Assembly (NCBI RefSeq): GCF_023715525.1 | Contig: NZ_JAMBOG010000011.1 | Location: 55,359-119,358 of the forward strand | Direction of reading: 5' to 3' | DNA from: Kocuria rosea | GTDB taxonomy: Bacteria > Actinomycetota > Actinomycetes > Actinomycetales > Micrococcaceae | DNA: 64,000 nucleotides | Shown: positions 44,905 through 55,100 of the stretch, piece by piece | Position numbering within the stretch: position 1 is the stretch's first letter | Layout: every line of letters starts with the position of its first letter | Notes under the pieces: generated by a model | The model's database searches: none | What the model saw: only the letters and a program-made list of their open reading frames with translations | What the model was told of the DNA's origin: nothing | Program-made: the position numbers and the translations under genes

Positions 44905-46374
44905 TCAGTAGTTCCAGTCCTGCAGGGCCTCGTTCATGTGCTGCGGGATGTTCGCCCCGGTGCGGGGGTACATCCGCAGCTCCTCGAGATAGTTCTGCGC
45001 GGGCAGGCGCTCCTCGTAGCGCACGAACGCCTCCTCGTCCGCGTAGTCGAAGGACACCTCCGGCGGGATGCCCGGGCGGAAGCGGAACATCATGGCCACC
45101 GGTGCCCCGGCGCCTTCCACGTAGGACGCGTCCTTGAGCTCCTGCACGTGCAGCAGCTCCTCGGGGACGAGGTCGAAGGTGCGGCGCTGGTCCCAGAAGC
45201 CGTTCTTGCGCACGTGGGTCAGGGCGTCGTAGTAGGTGCCGAGGGCGCGCACCCGCACGAGGACCGTGGAGACGTCCATCGCCGTGCCGTCCTCCCCGAA
45301 CAGCCGCCGCTGGGCGTCGGCGAGCCGGCGCAGGACCTCGACCTCTTTGAGCACGAGGTTGCCGTCCGCCAGCTTCTCCGGGGAGGGCCGGTCCAGCAGC
45401 TCGGCGGGGGCCCGGTAGGACGGGGAGACGTCGGTGGTCACGGCGGTCTCGGGGGCGGACGTGTCGTGGTCCTCCCCCGCGGCGGCGGTCCCGGCGGCGG
45501 CAGCGGCGGCCGTCGCCGCGGCCGGGCCCGTCGGGGCGGCCGGCTCGACGTCCTCGTGCCACTCCTCGTGGTCGACGTGGTCGGGGACGCGCTCCCCGCC
45601 GGCGTCCGGGGCCGGGGCGGCCGGCGCGGTCGCGGCGGCGGCCGTGGACCCGGCGCTGTCCTCGACCTCGGTGATGACGGGGACGCCGGAGGTCACGGGC
45701 GCGGGCTCGGCGTCGGGGACGGCTGCGGGGGCGGTCACCGGGTCCCGGTCGGCCGGCGGCTCGGCACCCGGCTCATCGGCGCCCGGCTCATCGGCGCCCG
45801 GCTCATCGGCGCCCGGCGGCTCGTCGGCCGGTCCGGCCGGGGCGTGGCGGTCCTCCGCGGCGTCCTGCGTGCCCACGGCGCTGGCGGGCGCCTCCGGGGT
45901 GGGCCGGCCGGAGTGCCAGGTGTCCACGGTCTCGGCCCCGTCGGCGAAGCCGTAGGTCGTCACGACGGGACGGACCCCGTCCCGCTCGGGGCCCACCTCG
46001 ATCCGCGCGCGGTGCCAGGCGCCGCGCGGGGAGGTCATGGCCTCGCTGTAGAGGTCCGCGACCGCGTCGAAGAGCGGGGAGTCCTGGTCCACGGTGCCCG
46101 ACTCCACCGACGGCGCCACGTCGCCCACGGACTGCTCGGTCTGGTGGGTCATGGTGTTGCCGCGCTGGACCAGGGTGAGCACCGCCCGGTCGGCGCCGCG
46201 CGCGGTGAGCCGCTCCACGATGGACGCCAGGGGGCCCTCGCCCGGCAGCTCCCGGGCCTCGTCCGCTCCCCGCTCGGTGGGGGCGGCCGGGGCCGCGGAG
46301 CGCTCCGGCTCCCCGGCCTCCCGGCCGGCCTCCTCGCCGGCCGAGTTCTTCCGGAACATTCCTCGCAGACCCAC
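44905..46374 (-). CDS. Two-domain protein with a long low-complexity linker
   Basis: A 489-residue protein, unrecognised. The N-terminal part (about 1-150) carries a domain with LFDAVADLYSEAMTSPRGAW and VVTTYGFADGAETVDTWHSG, faintly like the DUF600/YezG immunity fold. Then comes an Ala/Pro/Asp/Glu linker of about 170 residues containing (GADEP)3, and a C-terminal domain (from about SPEKLADGNLVLKEVEVLRR) that has LGTYYDALTHVRKN and RTGANIPQHMNEALQDWNY. GTG 46374 has AAGGG ahead; ATG 46359 is the alternative. It lies between deoA and add on the same strand. Confidence 0.7.
   Translation of the reverse strand: MGLRGMFRKNSAGEEAGREAGEPERSAAPAAPTERGADEARELPGEGPLASIVERLTARGADRAVLTLVQRGNTMTHQTEQSVGDVAPSVESGTVDQDSPLFDAVADLYSEAMTSPRGAWHRARIEVGPERDGVRPVVTTYGFADGAETVDTWHSGRPTPEAPASAVGTQDAAEDRHAPAGPADEPPGADEPGADEPGADEPGAEPPADRDPVTAPAAVPDAEPAPVTSGVPVITEVEDSAGSTAAAATAPAAPAPDAGGERVPDHVDHEEWHEDVEPAAPTGPAAATAAAAAAGTAAAGEDHDTSAPETAVTTDVSPSYRAPAELLDRPSPEKLADGNLVLKEVEVLRRLADAQRRLFGEDGTAMDVSTVLVRVRALGTYYDALTHVRKNGFWDQRRTFDLVPEELLHVQELKDASYVEGAGAPVAMMFRFRPGIPPEVSFDYADEEAFVRYEERLPAQNYLEELRMYPRTGANIPQHMNEALQDWNY
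45764..45808 (-). repeat. 15-bp coding tandem repeat
   Basis: Three consecutive copies of GCGCCCGGCTCATCG (the first with one change) encode the GADEP units in the linker of the two-domain protein; prone to slippage. Confidence 0.75.
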
Positions 46375-46472
46375 CTGGACCCACCCTTCTGAGCGCGTGC
46401 GCACGCCCTCGGTTCTCGTTTCGCTGGTGCTCTCCGCAGTATAGGCGCGCCCCTCGGACGCGCTGCCGGTGC

Positions 46473-47780
<1,308 letters not shown>

Positions 47781-47800
47781 GGGGGTCCTTTCGAGGGGTG

Positions 47801-48253
47801 CTAGAGGTTCTCGGGGCCGAAGGCGTCGGGGAGGACCTCGGCCATCGTCCTCACGCCGGAGACGGTGAGCAGCTGCAGGCCCGGGGCCCGGTGCTCGTGC
47901 AGCAGCTGCCGGCAGCGCCCGCAGGGCATGAGCACGTCGCCGCAGCCGTCCACGCACACGAACGCGACGAGCCGCCCGCCGCCGGACATGTGCAGGGCGG
48001 AGACGAGGGTGCACTCGGCGCACAGCGTCAGCCCGTAGGAGGCGTTCTCCACGTTGCAGCCGGAGACCACCCGCCCGTCCTCCGTCAGCGCGGCGGCGCC
48101 CACGGGGAAGCGGGAGTACGGGACGTAGGCGTGCTCGCGGGCGGCCACGGCGGCCTCCCGCAGCAGCTCCCAGTCGACGGCGCCGGCCGTGGTGCCGGCG
48201 GGGTCGCCGCCGGGGGCCGCGGCCGGCGGCCGGGGGGCGGGGTCGGTGCTCAC
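47801..48253 (-). CDS. cdd: Cytidine deaminase
   Basis: Zinc enzyme of 150 residues that turns cytidine and deoxycytidine into uridine and deoxyuridine. Zinc and proton-shuttle motif TLCAECTLVSAL (Cys 78, Glu 80) and PCGRCRQ (Cys 111, 114) are complete; NVENASYG binds the substrate. The N terminus has a Pro/Ala/Gly-rich tail of about 25 residues not found in the shortest homologs. It follows the nucleoside importer genes by 8 bases. Confidence 0.95.
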   Translation of the reverse strand: MSTDPAPRPPAAAPGGDPAGTTAGAVDWELLREAAVAAREHAYVPYSRFPVGAAALTEDGRVVSGCNVENASYGLTLCAECTLVSALHMSGGGRLVAFVCVDGCGDVLMPCGRCRQLLHEHRAPGLQLLTVSGVRTMAEVLPDAFGPENL

Positions 48254-48260
48254 GGGGCGC

Positions 48261-49625
48261 TCACTCCTTGGTGTAGGGCTGGCCGGAGGCCGCGGGCGCG
48301 CGCGAGGCGCCCACGAGCCCGGCCACCGCCAGGATCGTCACGATGTACGGGAGCATGGCGAGGAACTGGCTGGGCACGGGGGTGCCCAGGAACGACAGGA
48401 TCGACTGCAGGTTGGAGGCGAAGCCGAACAGCAGGGAGGCGAGCAGCGCCCCGATCGGGTTCCACCGACCGAAGATCAGCGCCGCCAGGGCGATGTAGCC
48501 CGCCCCGGAGGTCATGTCGCGGGTGAACGCGGAGACGGAGACCAGGGTGTAGAAGGCCCCGCCGATGCCGGCGACCATGCCGCCGAGCACCACGTTGCGG
48601 AAGCGCAGGGCGTTGACCCGCACGCCGAGGGTGTCGGCGGCCTTGGGGTGCTCGCCCACGGCCCGGGTGCGCAGGCCCCAACGGGTCCGGTAGAGGGCGA
48701 ACCACACGAGCGCGACCGCGGCGTACATGAGGTAGCCGATCACGGACTGGTCGAAGAGGATCGGGCCGACCACCGGGATCTCCGAGAGCACGGGCACCGC
48801 GAAGCGGGGCAGCCGCGGCGGGGCGTTGAAGACGCTCGCGTTGGGCTCGAGCACCGTGGCGAAGAGGAACCCGGTGAGCCCGGAGACGAGCACGTTGAGC
48901 ACCACACCCACGATGACCTGGTTGACCTTGTAGCCGATCGAGAACACCGCGAGCACGAGCGAGACGAGGGCGGCGCCCAGGACGGCGGTCAGCAGGCCCA
49001 CCCAGGCGCTGCCGGACAGGGAGCCGGCCACGGCCGCGGCGAACGCCCCGAACAGCAGCTGGCCCTCGATCGCGATGTTCACCACGCCGGAGCGCTCGCA
49101 CAGCAGCCCGCCGAGGGAACCGAAGATCAGCGGGATCGCCAGCGCCACGGACCCGGCGAGCAGCCCGGACAGGGACACGTCCGGGGTGCGGGAGCTGCCC
49201 ACGACCCACACGAGGAAGCCGGTGACGAAGAAGAAGCCGAAGGCGGCCACCGCCCACCGGGGCAGGTGCGCCCCCGCCCGGGCGCGCAGGAACGCGAGGA
49301 CCGTCACGGCGGCCAGCACGGCCACGGCGAGCCAGCCCCACAGCACGCCGTTGACCGCGAGGTCCGGCACGCGGAAGAGGTCACCCTCCTCGGAGACGCG
49401 GAACGCCACCCGGGTGTCCGGGGCGCTGAGGCCGAACAGGACCAGGCCGACCAGGCTCAGCAGGGCGAGGACCACGGGGGTGCGCCAGCTGCGCACGCCC
49501 ACGACCTCGTTGGCCGCGGCGGTGGACAGCTCTGACTCGAGCGGGGGCGCCGCGGCGCCGACCGCGGTGCTGCCGCCGGCCCAGGGCGCCGCGTCGGGAC
49601 GCCGTGACTCATGGTGCGGGCTCAT
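48261..49625 (-). CDS. Nucleoside ABC transporter permease 2 (YufQ/NupC-like)
   Basis: Inner-membrane permease of 454 residues with about ten hydrophobic segments, of the branched BPD_transp_2 family. ERSGVVNIAIEGQLLFGA near residue 180 and the coupling segment TRWGLRTRAVGEHPKAADTLG are characteristic of the second permease of BMP-type nucleoside importers. Two extra helices lie at the N terminus. The ATG overlaps the stop of the first permease by 4 bases. Confidence 0.9.
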   Translation of the reverse strand: MSPHHESRRPDAAPWAGGSTAVGAAAPPLESELSTAAANEVVGVRSWRTPVVLALLSLVGLVLFGLSAPDTRVAFRVSEEGDLFRVPDLAVNGVLWGWLAVAVLAAVTVLAFLRARAGAHLPRWAVAAFGFFFVTGFLVWVVGSSRTPDVSLSGLLAGSVALAIPLIFGSLGGLLCERSGVVNIAIEGQLLFGAFAAAVAGSLSGSAWVGLLTAVLGAALVSLVLAVFSIGYKVNQVIVGVVLNVLVSGLTGFLFATVLEPNASVFNAPPRLPRFAVPVLSEIPVVGPILFDQSVIGYLMYAAVALVWFALYRTRWGLRTRAVGEHPKAADTLGVRVNALRFRNVVLGGMVAGIGGAFYTLVSVSAFTRDMTSGAGYIALAALIFGRWNPIGALLASLLFGFASNLQSILSFLGTPVPSQFLAMLPYIVTILAVAGLVGASRAPAASGQPYTKE

Positions 49626-50872
49626 GCCTGGACCCCCTCGGTGGCGGCGGTGGCGCCCCGGCCGCGGCGGGGCCGGGCGCGGCCGCTGCCGGTCTTCAGC
49701 AGCGGCGGAAGGGCGATGAACAGGACGATCAGGGACTGCACGACGAGCACGATGTCGATGTTGGTCCCGGTCATGGACTGCATGGTGACGCCCCCGGCGC
49801 GGAACGCCCCGTAGAGCAGGCCGGCGAAGAACGTGCCCCACGGCTTGGAGCGGCCCAGCAGGGCCACGGTGATGGCGTCGAAGCCGAATGACGCGGCGAC
49901 CCCGGAGGTGAGGGCCCGCTCGGTGCCCGCCACCTGGGCGACGCCGGCCAGGCCGGCGAGGGCGCCCGCGAGCACCATGACCACGACGAAGCCCCGGGTC
50001 ACGGAGATGCCGGCGGTCCGGGCGGCGCGCGGGTTCGCACCGACGGCGCGCAGCTCGAAGCCGACGGTCGAGCGCTTGAGCAGCCACGCGACGAACACGG
50101 TCGCGAGCACGGCGAGCGCGAAGCCCCAGTGCAGGCGGAACTGCTCGCCCAGCAGCTTGGGGAACATCGCGGTGTCCGCGAGCTGGGGGCTGATCGGGTT
50201 GGACGACCCGGGCCGTAGGAACGCCGGCTGCGTGAGCAGCCAGGCGACGAGGTTCAGCGCGATGTAGTTGAGCATGATCGTCAGGATCACCTCGTGCGCG
50301 CCCGTGCGGGCCTTGAGCAGCCCGACGACCGCCCCCCACAGCGCCCCGCCCACGGCGCCGGCGACGACGACGGCGAGCAGGTGCAGGCCCGTGGGCAGCT
50401 GCCACGCGAAGCCCACGTACGCGGCCAGGGTCGCGCCGACGAGCAGCTGGCCCTGGGCCCCGATGTTGAACAGGCCCGCCTGGAACGCCACGGCGACGGC
50501 GAGGCCGGCGAGGACCAGGGGGGTGGCCACGGTGAGGGTCTCGGTGAGCGGGTAGACCCGCTGCGCGAACGTGTCGCCGCCGGGGTTGTAGACCGCGCCG
50601 TAGAACATGGCCTCGTAGGCCGAGGACGCGGCCGCCCACATCGCGGAGAGCGTGTCCCCGGGGCGGGCGAAGAAGTAGCCCGCGGCCTCGGAGACCGCCT
50701 CGTCCGTCAGGGCGATGAGCAGCCCGCCGAGCACGAGCGCCGCGACGATCGCGAGCACGGACTGCAGGGCCGCGCCCGTCCAGGTGCGCCGCGCGGCGTC
50801 GGGCGTGGTGGCCGTGGGCGGCGGCGCCGCCTGCTGGTCGGGGGCCGCCGCGGCGGCCTCGGTGGCACTCAT
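49622..50872 (-). CDS. Nucleoside ABC transporter permease 1 (YufP-like)
   Basis: Permease of 416 residues, partner of the next gene. Typical sequences: AFQAGLFNIGAQGQLLVGA, KARTGAHEVILTIMLNYIA and VGFELRAVGANPRAARTAGI, where the last is the coupling helix that meets the ATPase. A long Ala/Pro/Thr-rich N-terminal tail precedes the first helix. The ATG overlaps the ATPase stop by 4 bases, so the importer genes are translated in a coupled series. Confidence 0.9.
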   Translation of the reverse strand: MSATEAAAAAPDQQAAPPPTATTPDAARRTWTGAALQSVLAIVAALVLGGLLIALTDEAVSEAAGYFFARPGDTLSAMWAAASSAYEAMFYGAVYNPGGDTFAQRVYPLTETLTVATPLVLAGLAVAVAFQAGLFNIGAQGQLLVGATLAAYVGFAWQLPTGLHLLAVVVAGAVGGALWGAVVGLLKARTGAHEVILTIMLNYIALNLVAWLLTQPAFLRPGSSNPISPQLADTAMFPKLLGEQFRLHWGFALAVLATVFVAWLLKRSTVGFELRAVGANPRAARTAGISVTRGFVVVMVLAGALAGLAGVAQVAGTERALTSGVAASFGFDAITVALLGRSKPWGTFFAGLLYGAFRAGGVTMQSMTGTNIDIVLVVQSLIVLFIALPPLLKTGSGRARPRRGRGATAATEGVQA

Positions 50873-52422
50873 GCCTGCTCCTTCGTGTGCTGCGCGGTGG
50901 ACTCGTGGGCGGCCGCGGACGCCTCGTGGGCGCTCGCGCCGGCCATCATCTGCCCGAGGACGTCCCGCGGGGTGTCGGGCCCGACGATGCCCATGATCCG
51001 GCCGTGGAAGAACACGGCGATGCGGTCGGCGAGGGCGTAGACCTCGTCGAGCTCGGTGGAGACGATCAGCACGGGGACGCCCTTGTCCCGCTCCGCGACG
51101 ATCTGCTCGTGGATGAACTCGATGGACCCGACGTCGACGCCGCGGGTGGGCTGGGAGGCGATGAACAGCTCGAGGGGCCGCGAGAGCTCCCGGGCGATCA
51201 CGACCTTCTGCTGGTTGCCGCCCGAGAGGGTCTGCACGGGCGCGTCCACCGACGGGGTGCGCACGTCGAACTGCTCGACGGCGCGGCGGGCGTTGGCCTC
51301 GACCTCGCCCAGGCGCAGGGACGGGCCCCGGGAGAAGCGGTCGTCGCCGTAGAGGTCCAGCACGAGGTTCTCCGCCACGGTGAACGGACCCACGAGCCCG
51401 TCGGTGGAGCGGTCCTCCGGGACGAAGCCGACGCCGGCGTCGAGGACCTGGCGCACCGAGCGGCCGAGCAGCTCCTTGCCGTTGAGGCGCACCGACCCGG
51501 TGGCGCGCTCGCGCAGGCCCAGGACGGCCTCGGCGAGCTCGGTCTGCCCGTTGCCCTGCACGCCGGCCACGGCGAGGATCTCGCCGCGGGCGACGGTGAA
51601 GCTGACGTCGTCGAGCAGCTTCACGCCGTTGTCCCCGACCACGGTCAGTCCGGAGACGTCCAGGGCGCACTCCCCCGGCTCGGCCTCGTCCTTGGTGACG
51701 GTCAGGGACACGTCGCGGCCCACCATCAGGGCGGCGAGCTCGGAGGTGGACGCCTCCGGGGAGGTCTGGCCCACGACGCGGCCGCGGCGGACCACCGTGA
51801 TGACGTCGGAGACCTCCTTGACCTCGCGCAGCTTGTGGGAGATGAAGAGGATGGACTTCCCCGAGGCCCGCAGCTGGCGCATGATCGCGAGCAGCTCGTC
51901 GGTCTCCTTCGGGGTGAGCACCGCCGTGGGCTCGTCGAGGATGAGCACCTGGGCCTCCCGCACGAGGGCCTTGATGATCTCGACGCGCTGCTGCACCCCC
52001 ACTGGCAGGTCCTCGACGACCGCGTCGGGGTCCACGTGGAAGCCGTAGCGGTCGGAGATCTCCCGGATCCGCCGCCGGGTCGTCTCCAGGTCCAGGGTGG
52101 CGCCGCGGGTGCTCTCCGCGCCGAGGGCCACGTTCTCCGCGACGGTGAACACGGGCACCAGCATGAAGTGCTGGTGGACCATGCCGATCCCGGCGGCCAT
52201 GGCGTCCGCGGGGCCCTTGAAGGACACCTCGGCGCCGTCGACGAGGATGCGTCCCTCCGTGGGCCGGTAGAGCCCGTACAGGACGTTCATCAGGGTCGAC
52301 TTGCCGGCGCCGTTCTCGCCGAGCAGGCAGTGGATCTGCCCGGGCTCCACGACGAGGTCGATGTCCTCGTTGGCCGCGAAGGAACCGAAGCGCTTCGTGA
52401 TGGACTGCAGTTCCAGCTTCAT
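50869..52422 (-). CDS. Nucleoside ABC transporter ATP-binding protein (two NBDs)
   Basis: Protein of 517 residues with two nucleotide-binding domains in one chain, as in the RbsA/YufO group. NBD1: Walker A GENGAGKST, signature LPVGVQQRVEI, Walker B LILDEPTAVL, all intact. NBD2: degenerate Walker A GVQGNGQTE and signature LSGGNQQK, with the Walker B glutamate replaced (IASQPTRGVD), as usual for this family. It energises uptake of ribonucleosides or deoxyribonucleosides with the two permeases and the BMP lipoprotein. Confidence 0.93.
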   Translation of the reverse strand: MKLELQSITKRFGSFAANEDIDLVVEPGQIHCLLGENGAGKSTLMNVLYGLYRPTEGRILVDGAEVSFKGPADAMAAGIGMVHQHFMLVPVFTVAENVALGAESTRGATLDLETTRRRIREISDRYGFHVDPDAVVEDLPVGVQQRVEIIKALVREAQVLILDEPTAVLTPKETDELLAIMRQLRASGKSILFISHKLREVKEVSDVITVVRRGRVVGQTSPEASTSELAALMVGRDVSLTVTKDEAEPGECALDVSGLTVVGDNGVKLLDDVSFTVARGEILAVAGVQGNGQTELAEAVLGLRERATGSVRLNGKELLGRSVRQVLDAGVGFVPEDRSTDGLVGPFTVAENLVLDLYGDDRFSRGPSLRLGEVEANARRAVEQFDVRTPSVDAPVQTLSGGNQQKVVIARELSRPLELFIASQPTRGVDVGSIEFIHEQIVAERDKGVPVLIVSTELDEVYALADRIAVFFHGRIMGIVGPDTPRDVLGQMMAGASAHEASAAAHESTAQHTKEQA

Positions 52423-52540
52423 GGTCGGGTGGTCCTCCTCCTGGGCCGTGCGCCGGCCCCGGGCGGGCACGCCACCGCCGCCAGCGGCGGCCGGGGCCGT
52501 CGCTGGCGGCGGTGGGTGCGGTGGTCGCGGGTGGCCCGGA

Positions 52541-53647
52541 TCAGGCCTGCGGCGAGTTCTGGGACTCGACGGTGATCGTGCCCGCGATGATGTCCTGCCG
52601 CAGCTGCTCGACCTCCGCGGCGAGCTCCTCCCCCACGGCCTCCTGCTGGTCGTGGAACGGGGCGATGCCGACGCCCTCGTTCTCGAGGGTACCCACGTAC
52701 GGGGTGTTGTCGAACTGGCCGCCCGCGGCGGTCTCGACGACGTCCTGCACGGAGGTGCTCATCTGCTTGAGCACGGAGGTGAGCTGGTACTGCTTGCCCT
52801 GGTCGAGGGTCTCGTAGCCGTCGGCGTCGACCCACACGAAGCGGACCTCGCGGCCGCCGTCGTTGGCCTCCACCACGGCGTCCAGGGTGCCGAGGGCGGC
52901 CTGGCCGGCCACGGGGAGGACGATGTCGGCCCCCTCGTTGATGAAGTTCTGGGTGGTGGTCTTCGCGGCCGAGGTGTCGGTGAAGCTGTTGACGAAGGTG
53001 CCGTCCTGCGCGTCCTTGTCCCAGCCCAGCAGCCGGACGTTCTCGCCCTTGACCTCGTTGTAGTGGGCCACGCCGTCGGCGAAGCCGTCCATGAACACCG
53101 TCACGGTCGGGATGTCCATGCCGCCGTAGGTCGCCACGGTCCCGCTCTGGGTGCTGCCCGCGGCCAGGTAGCCGGCGAGGAACGCCGCCTCGGCGGTGTT
53201 GTAGACGAGCGGCTTGACGTTGTCGAGCTCGATCGAGGCGTCGTCCACGATGGCGAAGTGGGCCTCGGGGTTGGCCTCGGCGACGGCCCGGGTCGCGTCC
53301 GCGAGCAGGAAGCCCACGGACAGCGTGAGGTCGCACCCGGACTGCACCATGGAGTTGAGGTTGGGCTCGAAGTCCGTCTCGGCCTGGGACTCGGCCTGGT
53401 TGACCTCGATGCCCATGCTCTCCTGCGCGGCCTGCAGGCCCTCGTAGGAGTTCTGGTTGAAGGAGCGGTCCTGGAACCCGCCGGAGTCGGAGACGATGCA
53501 GCCCGTGAAGTCGGTGGTCTCGCCCGAGGCCTCGCCGCCCTCCTCGGGGGCGGCGCCGCAGCCGGCGAGGACGAGGGCGGAGACGCCGAGCAGCGCGGCG
53601 GCGGAGAGGCCGCGGGAGCCTCGGGACGTCCGGGATGACGTGGTCAT
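52541..53647 (-). CDS. BMP family (PnrA-like) nucleoside-binding lipoprotein
   Basis: Extracytoplasmic receptor of 368 residues. Lipobox ALVLAGC gives acyl-Cys near 30. The BMP/Med domain is seen in SDSGGFQDRSFNQNSYEGL, TLSVGFLLADATRAVAEANP and LPVAGQAALGTLDAV. PnrA proteins of this type bind purine nucleosides, which agrees with the deaminases and phosphorylase downstream. ATG 53647 has GGAGGA. It is the first gene of the importer operon. Confidence 0.93.
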   Translation of the reverse strand: MTTSSRTSRGSRGLSAAALLGVSALVLAGCGAAPEEGGEASGETTDFTGCIVSDSGGFQDRSFNQNSYEGLQAAQESMGIEVNQAESQAETDFEPNLNSMVQSGCDLTLSVGFLLADATRAVAEANPEAHFAIVDDASIELDNVKPLVYNTAEAAFLAGYLAAGSTQSGTVATYGGMDIPTVTVFMDGFADGVAHYNEVKGENVRLLGWDKDAQDGTFVNSFTDTSAAKTTTQNFINEGADIVLPVAGQAALGTLDAVVEANDGGREVRFVWVDADGYETLDQGKQYQLTSVLKQMSTSVQDVVETAAGGQFDNTPYVGTLENEGVGIAPFHDQQEAVGEELAAEVEQLRQDIIAGTITVESQNSPQA

Positions 53648-53790
53648 GGTTCCTCCAGGAGACGGGGGTGACCCGGCGGCGGGCAACGGGTCTCGTCCGC
53701 GCGGGGACGCGCGGCGTGGTGCCATTCTACCCAGGGGTAGAAGCCGCCCCGCCGGAGCGGGACGTTAATTCGCGCTCACGCGGGCCCGGG

Positions 53791-55050
53791 TCAGGCCTGG
53801 TCCGGCACGGGGGTCCGGTGCGTCTCGCGGGCGTGCAGCCGGATGGCCCGCAGGGCGGTGCTGGCCATCACCTGCACCCCGCACCCGATGGCCGCCTCGT
53901 CCGCGACGTAGTCCGACTGGTGCAGGTCGTAGGTGTGCCCCCCGCGGGTGCGCGTGCCCAGCCGCATCATGGCGCCGGGCACCTCCTGGAGGAACCACGC
54001 GAAGTCCTCGCCGCCCATGGACTGGTGCACCAGCACCACCGCGTCCTCGCCGAGCTCGGCGCGGGCGGCGTTCTCGATCATGGTGGTCTCGACCTCCCCG
54101 TTGACCACGGGGGGCACGCCGCGGATGTGCTCGAGCGCCACGTCCACGCCGTAGGGCGCCGCGACCTGGTGGACGACCTCGTCGAGCAGCTTCCCGGCCC
54201 GGTGCCACGCCTCGGCGTCGAGGCAGCGCATCGTCCCGGACATGAACCCCGTGGCGGGGATCGCGTTGGGCGCCACGCCGGCGTGCATCTGGCCCCACAC
54301 CACGGCCACGCCCGAGCGGGCGTCGATCCGCCGGGACAGCACCGCCGGGACGTTCACGGCGACCTGCGCCATCGCGTACACGAGGTCCTGCGTCAGGTGC
54401 GGGCGGGAGGTGTGGCCGCCCCGGCCCGCGAACTCGATCCGCACGGTGTCCGACGCGGAGGTGATCGCCCCGATCCGGGTGCCCACCTGCCCGACGTCGA
54501 CCTTGGGCTCGCAGTGCAGGGCGAACATGCGCGGCACGCCCTCGAGCACGCCCTGCCGGATCACCCCGAGGGCGCCGCCCGGCAGCTGCTCCTCCGCGGG
54601 CTGGAAGACGATCCGCACGGTCCCGGCGATGTGGGCGGTGCGGTGCAGGTCGGCGAGCACCTTGGCGACGCCGACCATCACGGTCGCGTGGATGTCGTGG
54701 CCGCAGGAGTGGGCCACCCCGTCGTTGACCGAGGAGAAGTCGAGGCCGGTGGCCTCCTGGATGGGCAGGGCGTCGATGTCCGCCCGCAGGCCCACGGCGA
54801 TCGGCCCGTGCCCGATGTCCACGTAGCACCCGGTGTCCGCGAGCCGCTTCGGGGCCAGGCCCATGTTCTCCAGCGCCGCCACGATCCGGTCCGTGGTGCG
54901 GAACTCCTGGTAGGACAGCTCCGGGTGGCGGTGCAGGTCCCGGCGGAACGAGACGAGGTCCGGCAGGTACCGCTTGAGCAGCGGGCCGATGGCGGGCGGC
55001 AGCCCGGCCTCCACGGAGGCGGGGGCGGTGGCGGGGGACGCGTCAGGCAT
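53791..55050 (-). CDS. M20 family amidohydrolase (hippurate hydrolase type)
   Basis: Metallopeptidase-fold enzyme of 419 residues. Metal ligands: CGHDIHATVMVG with the first His-x-His pair, EEQLPGGALGV with the catalytic Glu, HCEPKVDVGQVG, and MGGEDFAWFLQEVPGA with a late ligand. The dimerisation lid (FAGRGGHTSRPHLTQDLVYA) is intact. It would hydrolyse N-acyl amino acids; substrate unknown. A ribosome site is weak. It is separate from the importer operon. Confidence 0.9.
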   Translation of the reverse strand: MPDASPATAPASVEAGLPPAIGPLLKRYLPDLVSFRRDLHRHPELSYQEFRTTDRIVAALENMGLAPKRLADTGCYVDIGHGPIAVGLRADIDALPIQEATGLDFSSVNDGVAHSCGHDIHATVMVGVAKVLADLHRTAHIAGTVRIVFQPAEEQLPGGALGVIRQGVLEGVPRMFALHCEPKVDVGQVGTRIGAITSASDTVRIEFAGRGGHTSRPHLTQDLVYAMAQVAVNVPAVLSRRIDARSGVAVVWGQMHAGVAPNAIPATGFMSGTMRCLDAEAWHRAGKLLDEVVHQVAAPYGVDVALEHIRGVPPVVNGEVETTMIENAARAELGEDAVVLVHQSMGGEDFAWFLQEVPGAMMRLGTRTRGGHTYDLHQSDYVADEAAIGCGVQVMASTALRAIRLHARETHRTPVPDQA

Positions 55051-55100
55051 CTGACCAGGATACTCCCGGGTCCGGTTCCCCCTGCGCGCACCCGCGTGCC

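Noticed and set aside
48261..53647. Branched-chain amino acid or ribose importer
   Set aside because: The BMP-type lipoprotein and neighbouring cdd, deoA and add point to nucleosides.
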